From positions 242,029 through 306,028 of the forward strand of contig CACRSC010000039.1 in the NCBI GenBank assembly GCA_902651635.1: a stretch of 64,000 bases of DNA, written 5' to 3'. Position numbers and translations under genes: made by a program. Numbering within the stretch: position 1 is the first letter of the stretch; each line of letters opens with the position of its first letter. Below the pieces are notes generated by a model, which was not told the origin of the DNA, ran no database searches, and worked only from the letters and a program-made list of their open reading frames with translations. Of this stretch, positions 31,306-43,600 are shown in pieces. Source of the DNA: Mastigamoeba balamuthi. Its lineage: Eukaryota > Evosea > Mastigamoebida > Mastigamoebidae.

Positions 31306-33042
31306 ATGATGCAGGGCCCTGAGAGCGAGGAGGCCTGTGCGTATGCAGAGGAGCACGACCTGCCCTCGCTGTTCCGCTCGGCCCTCGAGCACCTGCTGCT
31401 GCGCAAGCCCGAGGACCCCGTGACGTTCCTCGTCAACGCGCTGGCTGCGCCCTCGGTCCCCAAGTTCGCCATCGTCGGCCCCCCGGGCAGCGGCAAGGTC
31501 GCTCTCCATCGCTCTCCCACCTCTCCAGCTCACCCTTAACACACAGAGGACGCAGGCGGACCTCATCTCCCGCAAATTCGGTGTGGTCCGCCTGAGGGTA
31601 CAAAATCAGTTGATTATTTGCCCCCAGCGTGAACAAAGCTCATAGAAAAGAGATAGGCGTCGGATGTCGTGCGGGCGGCGACCAAGACGGGGTCCAGGCT
31701 CGGCAGGCAGATCGCGGGGGCCCTGTCGGCGGGGCTGGTGGTGCCGGACGACCTCGTGGCCGAGGCGGTGGCCGTGCGAGCGGAGGCGCCCGACTGCACA
31801 GCCCGCGGGTGGCTCCTCGAGGGCTTCCCGCTCACGCGCTCCCAGGCCCACGCCCTGCAGGCACCTCGCAGACACCCCGCCCGACACTGACGAGCACGCG
31901 ACAGTCGGTGGGCGTGATGCCGTCCAAGTTCGTTGTGCTCGAGCTCAACGACGACGAGTGCAAGCGGAGAATACGCGGGCGCAGAGTCGACGGCAAGACG
32001 GGCGCGCTGTACCACACGGCCAGCATGCCGCCGGACCAGGAGGTGCTGGACCGCCTCATCCAGCTGTGCGCAAGGGCCCTTCCAGCAGGCGAGTAGGAGG
32101 CTCACGACGGGGCTGGGCGCTCGCAGGCCCGGGGACGAGGAGCGCGAGGTCGAGAGGCGGGTCGAGGCGTACCACAGGAACATCGCGGGCGTGTCGGTGG
32201 CGTTCCGGCCCATCGCCCGGTGCTTCGACGCCAGCAGGCCCGTGCACGAGGTCCGTGCACCCCTCGGGGACGCGTCGCGGGTCGCACTGACGGGGCTCAC
32301 AGGTGTTCGCGGAGGTCTGCGGGTACCTGTGCGAGGCAGAGCCGCCGGGGACGAGCATCGTGCGGACGCCGCCGAGGGTCGTCATCGTGGCGCCGCCCGG
32401 GGCGGGCGGGAAGAGCTTCGCGAGGAGGCTGGCGGAGCACCTCGGGGCCGTGCCGCTGTCGATGGTCGACCTGCTCAAGGAGTCGATCGAGGCGCACACG
32501 GCGACGAGCGTCGTCATCTGGGACCACATGCGCACGTTCACGCTGGTCCCCGACGAGATCCTGCTCTCGATCCTCTTCACCAAGCTCAAGACGCTGCAGT
32601 GCCGGCACTGCGGCTACGTGCTCGTCAAGTACCCGCGGACGCGGCGGCAGGCCCAGCAGCTGTTCCTCGCCGCGGGCTGCGCCCCCAACAGGGTCGTGGT
32701 CGTCGACGTTCCCGAGGAGCTCAGCCAGCAGAGGCTCCTCTCGAGGCGCCACGACTCGGAGACGGGCGCCAAGCACAACCTGCTCGAGGGCCCGTCGCCC
32801 GACCCCGAGGTCCTCGCGAGGTGAGGAGCGCCCACAGCTCTGTGGCCCCTGGCTGACTGAGACAAACCAGGTTGGTGGCCAAGGACGAGGACAAGCCCGC
32901 GTGCGTGAGCAGGAGGCTGGGCACGTACAGGGCCTGCCTGCAGGACATCGCCCCCGAGTTCGAGGGCATCGCGCAGCACGTCGACGGCTCGCGCTCGTTC
33001 GACAGCGTCTACGCCGACATTGTGAGGCTGATCGGGCTGTAG
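31306..33042 (+). CDS. AK8: Adenylate kinase 8-like, two kinase domains
   Basis: AK8 interconverts adenine nucleotides and in animals is a flagellum/cilium-associated enzyme. Proposed exons are 31306-31497, 31547-31597, 31657-31860, 31905-32092, 32127-32250, 32303-32820 and 32871-33042, giving 482 residues, close to animal AK8 (about 480). The AK8-specific N-terminus is present (YAEEHDLPSLFRSALEHLL, RKPEDPVTFL). Domain 1 has the P-loop IVGPPGSGKRT, LEGFPLTRSQAHAL, PSKFVVLEL and GRRVDGKTGALYH. Domain 2 starts VVIVAPPGAGGKSFARRLAE and has CGYVLVKYPRTRRQAQQL and NRVVVVDVPEE. Its P-loop begins with Ala instead of Gly, so domain 2 may be weak. Two introns are odd: 31861-31904 would be GC-AG, and 32093-32126 is only 34 bases. 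Confidence 0.8.
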
Positions 33043-33484
33043 GCTGCAAAAACACGGCATACCTTTATTCCTGTAGTAGGGTCTTGCAAACTGGACCCCT
33101 CATCGCGCTGGCCGAGCCCTCGCTATGTGGCTGATGTGTTGGTGTTGTTGCAGAGAGGTTGTGGCTGTTACCACCGCTGCTGCAGATGCCTGCCGTTGAC
33201 TTTGGCTACAAAGGGCCCTGCTACCCAAGCGCCCACCCGAACCCCGCGCTTACACATCAACAAACCCCTGCGTGCACAGTGCTTGCAGAGAGAAGCGTGA
33301 ACGATGTTCAGCCTCTCCAAGGGAAAGAAAACTAACGCGTCTGTATTGGTGTGTATTGGGGGGTTCGTTCCTTTCAGAGTGTGCGCATTGCCGTTGCTGC
33401 TGCCGCTTTCCGCTGCCGTCTTGCGACGGCTAGAGGGCGCTTAGCTTACTAAACGAGCGAGACGCATCCGCGCGGGCCCGGCCA
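33043..33484. other. Convergent 3' intergenic region
   Basis: This lies between the stops of AK8 (plus) and the phosphodiesterase (minus). Both 3' UTRs must end here. No gene, repeat or structured RNA was recognised. Confidence 0.4.
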
Positions 33485-36191
33485 CTAGGGCTCCGCGAGG
33501 AACTCCTCGATGACGCGGCCGCGGAGCCGAGCGGGGCCCAGCGTGCCGCCCGCCAGCCGCACGAGCGTGGCGCCCACGTCCTCGAGGGCCGCTGCCTCGA
33601 CGCTGGCGCCACGCCTGACGCCCGGCCCGTAGAGCACGGCGGGGACGAGCATGTTGTCGCTGCGCAGGCCGCCGTGGCCGCCCCTGTAGTTGCCCGTGAA
33701 GAGCTCAAAGTCGCCGCCAAAGTCGGAGCCCTCGCGCGAGAGCAGCACCACGTCGCCGCACGTCGCCGCGCGCGTGCGCACCAGCCGCCAGAGCCGCACG
33801 GCCCCGTACGGGTAGTAGGCGCCGGCCGTCGCGTTGAGCCACTGGGCGGCCGCCCGCCGCAGCGGCGCCTCGCCGGGGCGCAGCCCCAGCCGCATGGGGT
33901 CCCCGCCCCGCACNNNNNNNNNNNNNNNNNNNNNNNNNNNNNNNNNNNNNNNNNNNNNNNNNNNNNNNNNNNNNNNNNNNNNNNNNNNNNNNNNNNNNNN
34001 NNNNNNNNNNNNNNNNNNNNNNNNNNNNNNNNNNNNNNNNNNNNNNNNNNNNNNNNNNNNNNNNNNNNNNNNNNNNNNNNNNNNNNNNNNNNNNNNNNNN
34101 NNNNNNNNNNNNNNNNNNNNNNNNNNNNNNNNNNNNNNNNNNNNNNNNNNNNNNNNNNNNNNNNNNNNNNNNNNNNNNNNNNNNNNNNNNNNNNNNNNNN
34201 NNNNNNNNNNNNNNNNNNNNNNNNNNNNNNNNNNNNNNNNNNNNNNNNNNNNNNNNNNNNNNNNNNNNNNNNNNNNNNNNNNNNNNNNNNNNNNNNNNNN
34301 NNNNNNNNNNNNNNNNNNNNNNNNCTGACGCCCGGCCCGTAGAGCACGGCGGGGACGAGCATGTTGTCGCTGCGCAGGCCGCCGTGGCCGCCCCTGTAGT
34401 TGCCCGTGAAGAGCTCAAAGTCGCCGCCAAAGTCGTAGCCCTCGCGCGAGAGCAGCACCACGTCGCCGCACGTCGCCGCGCGCGTGCGCACCAGCCGCCA
34501 GAGCCGCACGGCCCCGTACGGGTAGTAGGCGCCGGCCGTCGCGTTGAGCCACTGGGCGGCCGCCCGCCGCAGCGGCGCCTCGCCGGGGCGCAGCCCCAGC
34601 CGCATGGGGTCCCCGCCCCGCACCACGCGGTACTCGACCGTCTCCCCGCCGTCGCCCGACGCCAGCTCGCCCTCGCCGCCCGCGTCCAGCACGCGGACGC
34701 TGCCCTCGGCGGGCCCGCGGAAGGCCACGAGCTCCACGCCCTCCATCTCAGCAAACTCGCGCGGCACGTCGACGACGACGCCGCCGCCGACGCGCGAGGG
34801 GTAGGCGCGCAGGAGGTCGTGGGGCAGGGGCAGGGGCTCCCAGCCGCGGGCGGGGTGGCGGAGGTAGACGTAGTCCATGAGGTTGCCGTTGATGCACTCG
34901 ACGACGTCGTAGGCGCCGAACGAGGACAGCGGGGCGTCGAGGCGGCTCTTGAAGACGACGCTGGGGCCCCGGTACCCGCGCAGGCCGTGGCGCCGCTCGA
35001 GGGGCACCGTCACCTGCAGGTTGTGCCGCACCTCGGCCATGCCGTGGTCGCCGAAGATCAGGTAGAGGCGCTCCTGCTCCAGGCCCAGCCGCTTGCTCTC
35101 GGCCACGAAATCCCCGACTGGAGATACTCCGGTGAGTCACCGGCCCGCTTTGCCTGCGTTGACGCAGATGCGCACTGCTCTTGTCGATCGAGGGGACCAT
35201 GTCGGCGAACCGCGGGCCCTCGCCGTACACGTGGTGGTAGCCGTCGAGCGAGGGGAACACCACGAGCTGCACCTTGGGCCTGTTCTGCAGGTCTGCACGG
35301 GGTGGTGAGGGACAGGAAACAGAAAGTGGGGAACCATTCGAATCGGGGGTGATGTGTCTGGAAAGTGAAGGGAAACAGAAACACTGGATCGGGGAGAATT
35401 GAATTTGGATGAGTGACTGGACGTGGGTGTTCGTGTGGTGCGGGGCCCGCACAAACGCACCCTTCATGGCGACCGAGGCCGGCACGTCCGAGAGCTGCTC
35501 CCACGACGTGCAGACAAAGGGCGCGACGGTGCAGAGGAGCCTGTTCCACCAGATGTTGTCGTACTTGGACGTGATGAGCGGCCACGCCGGCTTGGCCTTG
35601 ACGTGCGCCCCGCGGCCCATGTACGTCAGCACCGAGAGCCCGTGCTGCTCGCGGAACGACTCGAACAGCGTCGTCAGGTTCTCGCTGAGGTCCAGCTCCA
35701 TGTTCACGTTGGGGGGCCCCACATACGTCCTGCGTGCGCGGCCGTGTGTCAGGGCGTGACTCAACGCAGGCATTTCCTGAAAAGAGGGGAAACCCCCAAA
35801 CAAACCTGAACGGGCCGCTCGTGCGCCTGCGGTCCCACCAGCGCAGCCCCAGGACGCCAGAGTCGGCCGCGTCCTGCCCCGTGATGGCCGGGATGAAGGC
35901 GTAGCCCGTGATGCTGGGGAACGCGGTGACGGCCGAGCGGACGCTGGCGCCCTCGGCGGCCATGCGCTGGATATTGGGCGCGCGCCCCGCAGATATCGCG
36001 TCCTGCAGGAATCTCGTAGATACGCCGTCCAGCACGAAGATGGTCACGTAGGGCCCGCGCTCGGCGGGCGCCCCGACGCCGGCCGCGCGCGCCGAGCGGC
36101 GCGTGCTGAGCGAGAGGTACGCAAAGGTGCTGGCGAGCGTCAGGAGCGCCACCGCCAGCAGCGTGACGTAGCGCCTGCGCGTGCTGCCCAT
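33485..36191 (-). CDS. Membrane-anchored ENPP-type nucleotide pyrophosphatase/phosphodiesterase
   Basis: Enzymes of this alkaline-phosphatase superfamily hydrolyse phosphodiester or pyrophosphate bonds at two metal ions, usually outside the cell or in the secretory lumen. Exons are 36191-35806, 35729-35461, 35292-35176 and 35117-33485; the last contains a 411-base N run. If the two identical sides of that run are overlapped, the frame closes exactly at 564 residues. A short basic N-terminus precedes one hydrophobic anchor (LLAVALLTLASTFAYLSL). Motifs in order: the first metal Asp (IFVLDGVSTRFL), the nucleophile segment AFPSITGYAFIPAITG, VVFPSLDGYHHVYG with Asp and His, LIFGDHGMAEV with Asp-His, and the late metal His in YRGGHGGLRSDNM. 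An upstream in-frame ATG at 36281 is an alternative start. It is divergent to a glycan enzyme. Confidence 0.75.
33615..34623. repeat. Unmerged contig overlap flanking a 411-base N run
   Basis: The 299 bases 33615-33913 and 34325-34623 are the same sequence apart from one G/T difference near 33726. Between them are 411 Ns at 33914-34324. The gap is therefore probably artificial: the two contig ends overlap and the phosphodiesterase exon is continuous. Confidence 0.85.
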
Positions 36192-36611
36192 CGCGTCGCG
36201 GACCACGAGCTCGCACCTGCGCGCCCGGCCCCCGAGCAGTGTGTGGCGGCCCAGTCTTTCTCCCGCTTTGGGGCGGTGCACTCAACACGACCGGTTGAAG
36301 ATTCAGTGACGCAAGCGGCCCCACCAGTGCACTTTTGGGGGCAAAGATATCCGGCAGGGGAAATCACCTTCTGCGAAAAAGTGCAGGGGCGCAGGGGATC
36401 TGATGTCATCTCCAGATTTTTGGGGTCTTGGGGTTGTTTGGGGGCCGGCTGGTTTTTTTTTTCAGTGCCTGTTGTTCCGCCGATAGCCTGACCCCGACCC
36501 CGGAGTGGCCCCGCTGCCGTCCCGCTGGAACGAACCACCCCGGACACTTGTTGTTGTTGTTGTTGCTCGCGAGAGAAGCGGAGAGAACCGACAGAGAGCC
36601 GACAGAGAAGA
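36192..36611. promoter_or_regulatory. Divergent promoter region, phosphodiesterase / glycan enzyme
   Basis: 420 bases lie between two start codons on opposite strands. They contain a long T run near 36460 and a (TTG)n run near 36550-36567. Promoter function is inferred only from position. Confidence 0.3.
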
Positions 36612-38607
36612 ATGAGGGCCGACGTTGCGTACCTGAGCGTGCTGGGGCTGAGCTGCGTGCCCGTGGTCTACCTCGCCACGCTCGCGCGCTCGCGCAGGCA
36701 GCGCGCCAAGCTGCGGCCGCTCGCCAGCGCCGTCACCGCGCTGGCCTCGCTGCTGCTGCTGGTCTTCCTCCACCTGGCCTACCTCCACCGCCTCACGGTC
36801 CCCTCTGGTCCGCCCCCCCACCAGCCCCACAACCCCCTCACACTCCCCCGCGCCGCGACTATTTTTGCTGCCCCAACCCCCCCTTGCTCTGTTCGCGCCA
36901 CAGCGCCCTATCTCTCTCTCCCTCTCTCTCTCTTCTCGTACGCGTCGCGTCGCGTCGGAGAGGGTCCTGCCACTCGGGGATGGGGCGGCGGGGGCCCGTA
37001 CCTCAGGCCCCGCCGGGGTTCCCGCTTTTATTTATTTTATCCACCATCCCCACCCGCACTTTATTCCAACTCGGGGCGCGCACGAGAGCCGCACGCCACA
37101 ACGACCGCCCGCGACACGGGGGACGGGCACCCCGGTGGGGGAGGGCACGTGTCAAGGGTGTGCGGTGGGGGTTTGTTTCCAACGCCCCTTTTCCATGCTC
37201 GGTCTCTTTTTTTCCGCACCGGCGCCCATCTTTTTTTCGAACCAAGGGTGCGTTTGCGTGCGCACAGGCCCGCACCGCCACGTCACTGCACCTCCTCACA
37301 AAAAGCACTGCTTCTTCGGGGAAGTGCAGCAGAATATTGAATAATCAACGGCCCCGTTTGCCCCGATGCGGCAACCTGCTGTTTGCATTTTCCTGACACG
37401 TCAACGCAGGCATCGACTTTGAGGTGCGGAGCAGCGTGCTGGCGATGGACAGGCCCAGCGAGAGCGGCTACTACCTGTTCAACCCGAGCCTGGCGCGCTA
37501 CCGCGGGTCGCTGGTGCTGGCGATCCGCGAGGGCAACCTGAACAACTGCCCCTCGTTTGCGTCGTGGCTGGACCTGCGCCGCTTTGCCAAGGTCGACAGC
37601 CGCGTGCTGCTGGCCCGCGCCCCCGACAGCGCCGCGGCGCTCGCCAGGCCCCTGCACGCGCAGCGCACCCTGACCAACGACGCCGAGGGCGTCTTCTACC
37701 ACGGCGTCGACGACCCGCGCGTCATCGTCGGGCCCGACAACGCCTCGCTCTACGCCACGGTCGTCCAGAACAACAGGTCCGAGAGAAAGATTCCTACTCC
37801 CGTATCTAGATTCCGGAGGGCAATATCCTGACGTGTCCCCGTTCCGGGAAATGCCTGCGCAGGCTGTTTGTGAGCACGTTCAGCGACAACCTCGAGGAGA
37901 CGATGCGCGTCAAGGTGGTGCCGCAGTGGCCCGGCGCGTACCCCAAGCAGAAGAACTGGATGCACGTGCCGCGGCCGCAGCAGAGGGCCGGGTCGCTGCT
38001 CTTTGTGCAGTGGCTCAACCCGCTGGCCCTCGCCGAGCTCGACCCCGCCACGGGCCACGCGCGCCTCGCGTTCGCCACCAACAGGACCGTCGACATGCCC
38101 GCGGGCCTCCGGGGCAGCACCAACTTCATCCCGCACCCGACCATCCCGGGCAGGTGAGCGCGAGCATAATATCTCCTCTCCTCCCCCGAGATCCCCGTAT
38201 CTCGCCGCGGCAAATCCAGGATTCCTGACGCGGATATCCGCCTGGTCCGCAGGTACTTTGCGATTGCGCACGAGAAGGAGGAGCTGTACCCGCCGATTGT
38301 GATCTCGTTCTTCAAGTCGCGGATGGTGGAGATCGAGGAGCGCGAGGGCGAGTGGGCGGTGACGGGCATGTCGGACCCGTTTGCGCTGCCGTCGGGGGCC
38401 GAGACGACGCGCGTGCACCGCATCCACTACCCCACGTCGATGGTCTACGAGAGCGACGCCGACAAGGCCACGCTCATGATCGGCATGGGCTTTATGGACT
38501 GCAGCGCGCACATTGTGCACGTGCGCACGGCGGACCTGCTGGCCCTCATCAAGCCCCTGGGCGCGCAGGGCAGCGCTGGCGTCAGAGGCGCTTCGGCCAG
38601 CGCCTGA
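36612..38607 (+). CDS. Type II membrane protein with a GH130/GH43-like beta-propeller domain
   Basis: Predicted glycan-processing enzyme (glycoside hydrolase, phosphorylase or mannosyltransferase-like). Exons are 36612-36807, 37410-37776, 37863-38153 and 38253-38607; they join in frame to 402 residues. Exon 1 supplies two hydrophobic stretches (YLSVLGLSCVPVVYLATLA; ALASLLLLVFLHLAYL), so it is probably membrane-anchored with the enzyme in the lumen. The body shows propeller-like repeats with YLFNPSLARYRGSLVLAIRE, DPRVIVGPDNASLYATVV, KNWMHVPR with LLFVQWLNPLALAELD, RGSTNFIPH with YFAIAHEKEELYPP, and LMIGMGFMDCSAHIVHV. The DPRVI and RGST-FAIAHE pattern is what suggests the GH130 group; I cannot identify catalytic residues with certainty. 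The 602-base first intron carries the dispersed CAACGCAGGCA motif at its acceptor. Confidence 0.55.
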
Positions 38608-39719
38608 GCGCGGGAGAGAGAGGACAGGAGTCACTGCCACTGCCTCTGCTGCTGCTGGGACAGATCTCGTGTATGCGAGGCGGGGGAGAGCGGGGAGCTG
38701 GGAGGAGAGGGCCCTCGGAGGCCCTGGCAGGCGGGGCACGCCACAGGTGGTCTGGAGCGCCCTGCTTGCCGGGGACCTGCGGGGGAACCGAGCCCCTGGC
38801 CCACTCGCCCGACCCAACCCAAACACAACGACACCCCCCATCATACAGCCACTGCATCCACACGCCCATCCTCCCCTATACACCTCCTCCTTTTTGGTGT
38901 TATATTAATCCTCCGCCAGCTATGGCAAAAACAAAGCAAAGCAAAGAACAATGAACACAGCAAAAGAAAAAAAACAGCATACATACCAAGCAAAGCAAAG
39001 CAAAAGCAACATCACTCTGGAAGGAGAAAGCAAGCTGAGTGTCCTGCTTTTTCTCAAGTCTCAGTTCTGGAGTCAAACCATGAAGCTGGGAAGAAATGCT
39101 CTTGGATGAAAGGTATCCATTACTGCAGTAATATTTTCTGCTTCCAATCACGAATATGAATTCTAATATCAAATCTGCATTTTCATTTAGTTATTTGAAT
39201 AAGTTTAAACATACTTATTATAGTTATCTCTGTCAATAAGATCAATGACGTTAAAACGTGCCTGATAATGCTTATGAGGTCCTGCAATTGGTCCATTTCC
39301 AAATTGGACCTATACTAGGAATACATTAGTACTAGATCTGCCATCGGTAAAGGTGCGCACAGCGTGCGCCTTAGAAGCAAAGAACCAGAGCTGCAATCAT
39401 TGTTTGCCGAATTTAGAATTGAGCTTTTTGCATTATGATTTCAGGTCCATATGAATTCAACAGCATTTTCACCGTTCGTTCTCTGCCTCTTTTTGGTGGG
39501 AGGGCTGTTCCTTATACTTCCCCGTTTCTGCCCATGGGAGAGCCAGTGATGCAGCGGGGGCGGTGGGCGTGCGAAGACATAGCACTGAGCTCACATGCAC
39601 CCTGTGTCACACAGGTATTGTGCTCTTCTGGATGAAGAGTACCTCGACCTCACGTACGGTGGGAGCATCACCAAGATTGTGCTTCACACCCCACCTGATC
39701 TCGTCCTCTGTCTTTGTTC
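38608..39719. other. Intergenic region, GC-rich to AT-rich transition
   Basis: Composition changes sharply near 38.88 kb, from the GC-rich gene block to AT-rich DNA. A short A-rich stretch with repeated AAAGCAA units runs from about 38930 to 39010. A small hairpin (GGTCCA ... TGGACC) lies at about 39289-39309. No gene is seen; the right part may belong to the Helitron. Confidence 0.4.
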
Positions 39720-39782
39720 ATGTCCCATTGTCATGGAACGTGACTGGAACGCCCCTCAGCGTGTGCTGTGCCACGAAGCTGT

Positions 39783-40493
39783 TCAGGGCATTGAGGCTAG
39801 TGGTGCCGAGGCCTGCATCAGCACGGCTCTGCCACAGTGTGGCCTGGACCACAAAGGAGATGTCCAGGTCACGGATGTCGCAATGATCATGTAGCACGTG
39901 ACCAGGTCTATGTTCATCAAGAAAATGTGGCGCACCAAGTAGATGCCCAACACGACTGTCATTCCAACAAAGAGGGGATGCTCGTCTGCGACGTGAGCAC
40001 ACTTCTTGATGATGGCACAAGCACTCTCATCAAGCACGAACCCCAGCGCATGCACGACTGTCACGACGATGTCCCTCCTGTGTACCCTGTGCGTTATGGT
40101 GCTGGTGAGCCCGAATAGGTCGTCTATCTCCGAGCCGGAGAGCTCGTTGTTCACGAGGTGGAGCTGCTTGAGAACATGCAGTGCATGCACTCCCTGACCA
40201 TTGGCAGCCATATCCACAGTGACCACGTCATACAGTGCACCAGGAAGGAACTGTGCAACGTCCCTCAGGGCAGTCAGCTTCATGAGGTGGTCTCCGCCCT
40301 CCTTGACCCCGAGGAAACACAACGTGGAGGTCACACCCATGCAGTATATGTCATAGCCCGCAGTGATGAAAATGTGCATGACCTCATTGCCCCTCGCCTT
40401 CTTGGGCACATTGCCATGCTGATCTGGTGCAGTACGCTTTGCATGCATGCTGGCCGTTATCTTCATTTCGACCTCAGAGGTGCTCATGCTCAT
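39783..40493 (-). pseudogene. Accessory ORF of the Helitron, possible single-strand DNA-binding protein
   Basis: The frame starts MSMSTSEVEMKITASMHAKR and lies just downstream of the helicase on the same strand. The continuation that looks best (RDLDISFVVQATLWQSRADA) is in another frame, so one frameshift near 39870-39890 is likely. A TLW turn after alternating hydrophobics, with a LDISF strand, recalls the OB folds of RPA proteins that some Helitrons encode. That assignment is weak. Confidence 0.3.
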
Positions 40494-40624
40494 TTCTTGT
40501 CTTCAAAACTAACAATGATGGCATGTGCGTTGTTCTCTCCCTTCAAGCTCTTCCACCCCTTGAGCTTAAGAGTGACACCTCCTTTCACAAAAGCAATGAC
40601 ATTGCAGACAGAATTTCCTGTTTG

Positions 40625-43600
40625 TTACTGTAGAAGCTCGTTGTATACTGTATTGGTCATCGAAGATGCTTTGCCGTCTTCACCAAGACCAAACCGAATT
40701 CTATTCCTCTTCCCGACACGGAATACAGCCACATAGAGCTGCTCACGTGCAAAATGTGGTCGTGGCAGGTACACATCAATGCGGGTCATTGTCTGGCCTT
40801 GGGCCTTGTTCGTGGTCATAGCCCAGGCTGGGCGCATGGGGAACTGTCATCTCTGGAAGGGAATATCAAAATCCTCCTGGCTCATTGACATTGTAATCCA
40901 TGGGAGTAATACCTCTTCACCGAGAGATCCTGTAGTATCAATATGACATGCACACAGCAGGTTCCTTGTCACATCAATTAAGATGAGACGAGTACCATTT
41001 CTGATATGTGATGTGCATGTCATATTGTGCAACACAATGATGAGCATATTGCGCTTCAGGAGCAAACAGTGAGGTGGCAAGCTCAGTGGTGACTGGCTGT
41101 GAAAGACCTCAATTCCCACCTGAGCACTTCTATCATCAAGGCTGATGTCCTCGATAAGGAATTTGAACTCCTCACCTGGAAGAAGGGAGCTGTACATGTC
41201 ATTAATGAGTGAAACATCTTCATTCCATCCGACCAGCACAGACTGTGTGGCAAGACGGCCCTCAGGTTCATGGATCTGAGTGATATCACCAAACGTCCAC
41301 ATTATAAGCTCATCAAGTGATTTCAGTCAAAGATCATCATCAATATGGATGCTGCTGTGATCCCCACCATTGCCAAGATGCAATAGCCAGTTGGACCAGC
41401 TGCACAGAGTACTGGCATCATGCCCCTCACACAGAAGCTTTGAGACACGCACATTTTCATTAAGCATGTGGCACTCAATGTTGTGCCACAGGTATGATGA
41501 CTTGAGTGATGCACTAACAATCTGCTCACGTCCTCTGTGCTTTACTACTGGTGCTATCTGGCGGAAGTCACCACTTAGAACAACCGTCTTGCCACCCCAC
41601 ATTGCCTTGATACCACAGATTGCACGTAGCATACGATCAACAGCCTCAAATGCATAATGGTGACAGGCTGGCGCCTCGTCCCACACAATGAGATGCACTG
41701 CTTGAATGCGCTTTCCTTCATCACTGTCACGTGATATAGAGCATGTTGACTCAGGGCCGAGTGCAAGGGGAATGGAGAACTCCGAGCTTGCAGTAACACC
41801 ACCATCAAGTAGAATTGCTGCAACTCCTGTCCAGAAAACAGCAATCACCTCATACCCACGATTATGACAGTCATGCAGAAGTGTGTTCAGCAAGAACGTC
41901 TTTCCACACCCACCTGGGCTTGAGAGGAACAGTGTTGCATGCTCTTCTGACATGACTGCCTGTAGTGCCCTATCATAGAATGTGCGCTGCTTGGCATTGA
42001 GCAATGCAATGCCAGCTGAGGGCAGTAGTGCAGCAGCTGCACTATCATTTCCAGCATTTGTCAGCCCATCTTGCTGTGAATTAGCCAATGGAGCAGGCTC
42101 TGGCAGTCCCTTGCCTGACATCGTAGTGCCATTGGAGCACAGTCTGCAGTTGATATCATGCAGAGCAAGCTCATAAGACATGTCCCCATGGACCTGCTGT
42201 GATATCTGTACACCTAGGTCACGTGCATAGTCTTCACTCATCGATATCCAGTGCTCGTCCCACAGTTTGTCTGCCTTCTCAACCGTATTGAAACACAGAA
42301 CGTTTGCAAAGAAGTCACACATCTGTGGTGGCATCTTGAATGATGCTGCCTCCCGCATTCCTTCTTCCCAGATTGTGTCGTCAAGTGCGAGACCACATGC
42401 AACAGCTGCCTCACGAAACGAGGCAAAGAGCCTGCCACCATAGGTGTGAAGTTCTTCGAATGAGCTGGCACCAGGCAGTGCAAAAGCAATGCACGGAGGA
42501 AGTACCTCTCTGTGCTCCTCGCATCAACCCAGTACATTCTCCTGATGCAGCCTGCACCAGATGCTGCCTGCTTCCTCTTGTGCCATATACACCATTGATA
42601 AGAACATGGTCAACTGGGAAGTCGTGATAGAGAATGGCTGAGGCGTCACCCTTACGGCCACGATGCTGCACATTCCATTCAAACCATGTGAGTAACATCA
42701 TGCGAGTCTGCAATGCTGTCACGGCTCTGGCACTCGTCCCCTCCTTGAAGCACACGAAGTTGTCACCTGGTAGGTGCACATCGAGCCGCACGACACTTGG
42801 GATCTGTCCATGTGTCTCGAACTTGAAGAGCCGCATAACACTCTCGTTTGTACACAGCCATTGGCAGTCCTGCCAGTTTTTTGGCTCGTGGATGACCATA
42901 ACCTCGTGCCCCTTCTCGTGCATTACACGGCGCTTGAGCGACACAACTGCATGGTCCGGGCCCTTGAACACATATTTGTAGATGTACTTTACGCAGTGGG
43001 GCGAGATGCACAGCTTGACATTGATGTGACAGTCGAATGTCCTCAGGAGGAACGAATTGTATGGGACCACCCACTCGCTGCCTGCCTGCACAGTGCACCC
43101 ACTGCTGGTCACTCTCGTGGCCAAGCATGGGCGTCTGTCAGGGAACGTGCTGGTCCTGCGCAATACAGGGAAGCCATTCTCCTCGATGAACATCACAGCA
43201 CAGAGCGGCTTTGGGAAGTGCTTGCTGCAGTGCTTTAGTGGAACAGCAGAGGCTGAGGCCGCAGCTGTGGAAGGGTCAGCTCCTCCTTCATCGCCTCTCC
43301 CTCTCCACGTGGTCGTCTTCTTTGACTCGATCATGCATGGCATGTACTCTTGGCCAGGGCCACACGGGCCATGCAGCATGTGCTTGCAGACCAGTGCGTA
43401 CAGCTCGGGGTTGGCAATGGGATCAGGCACCTCTGCGCTGATAAGGTGGTTGATTTCCTCGGGTGTGCATGGTCTGTCCTGCTCAGAGATCGTGAGTAGA
43501 ATGTGTGCATGTGGGAGGCCATGCTTCTGGAACTTGACTACGTACAGAAGGGCTGTGCACTCGCCAAAGCACTCACCATGCAGCAGGTCGAGTAGGTGCT

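Noticed and set aside
33430-35106. 558-codon protein running through the N gap
   Set aside because: The frame through 411 Ns is meaningless; the part left of the gap is in a different frame only because the contig overlap was not merged.
42488-42610. Interpreting frame changes in the Helitron as introns
   Set aside because: No GT-AG pairs restore the helicase motifs at these points, while in-frame stops elsewhere in the same polyprotein show general decay.
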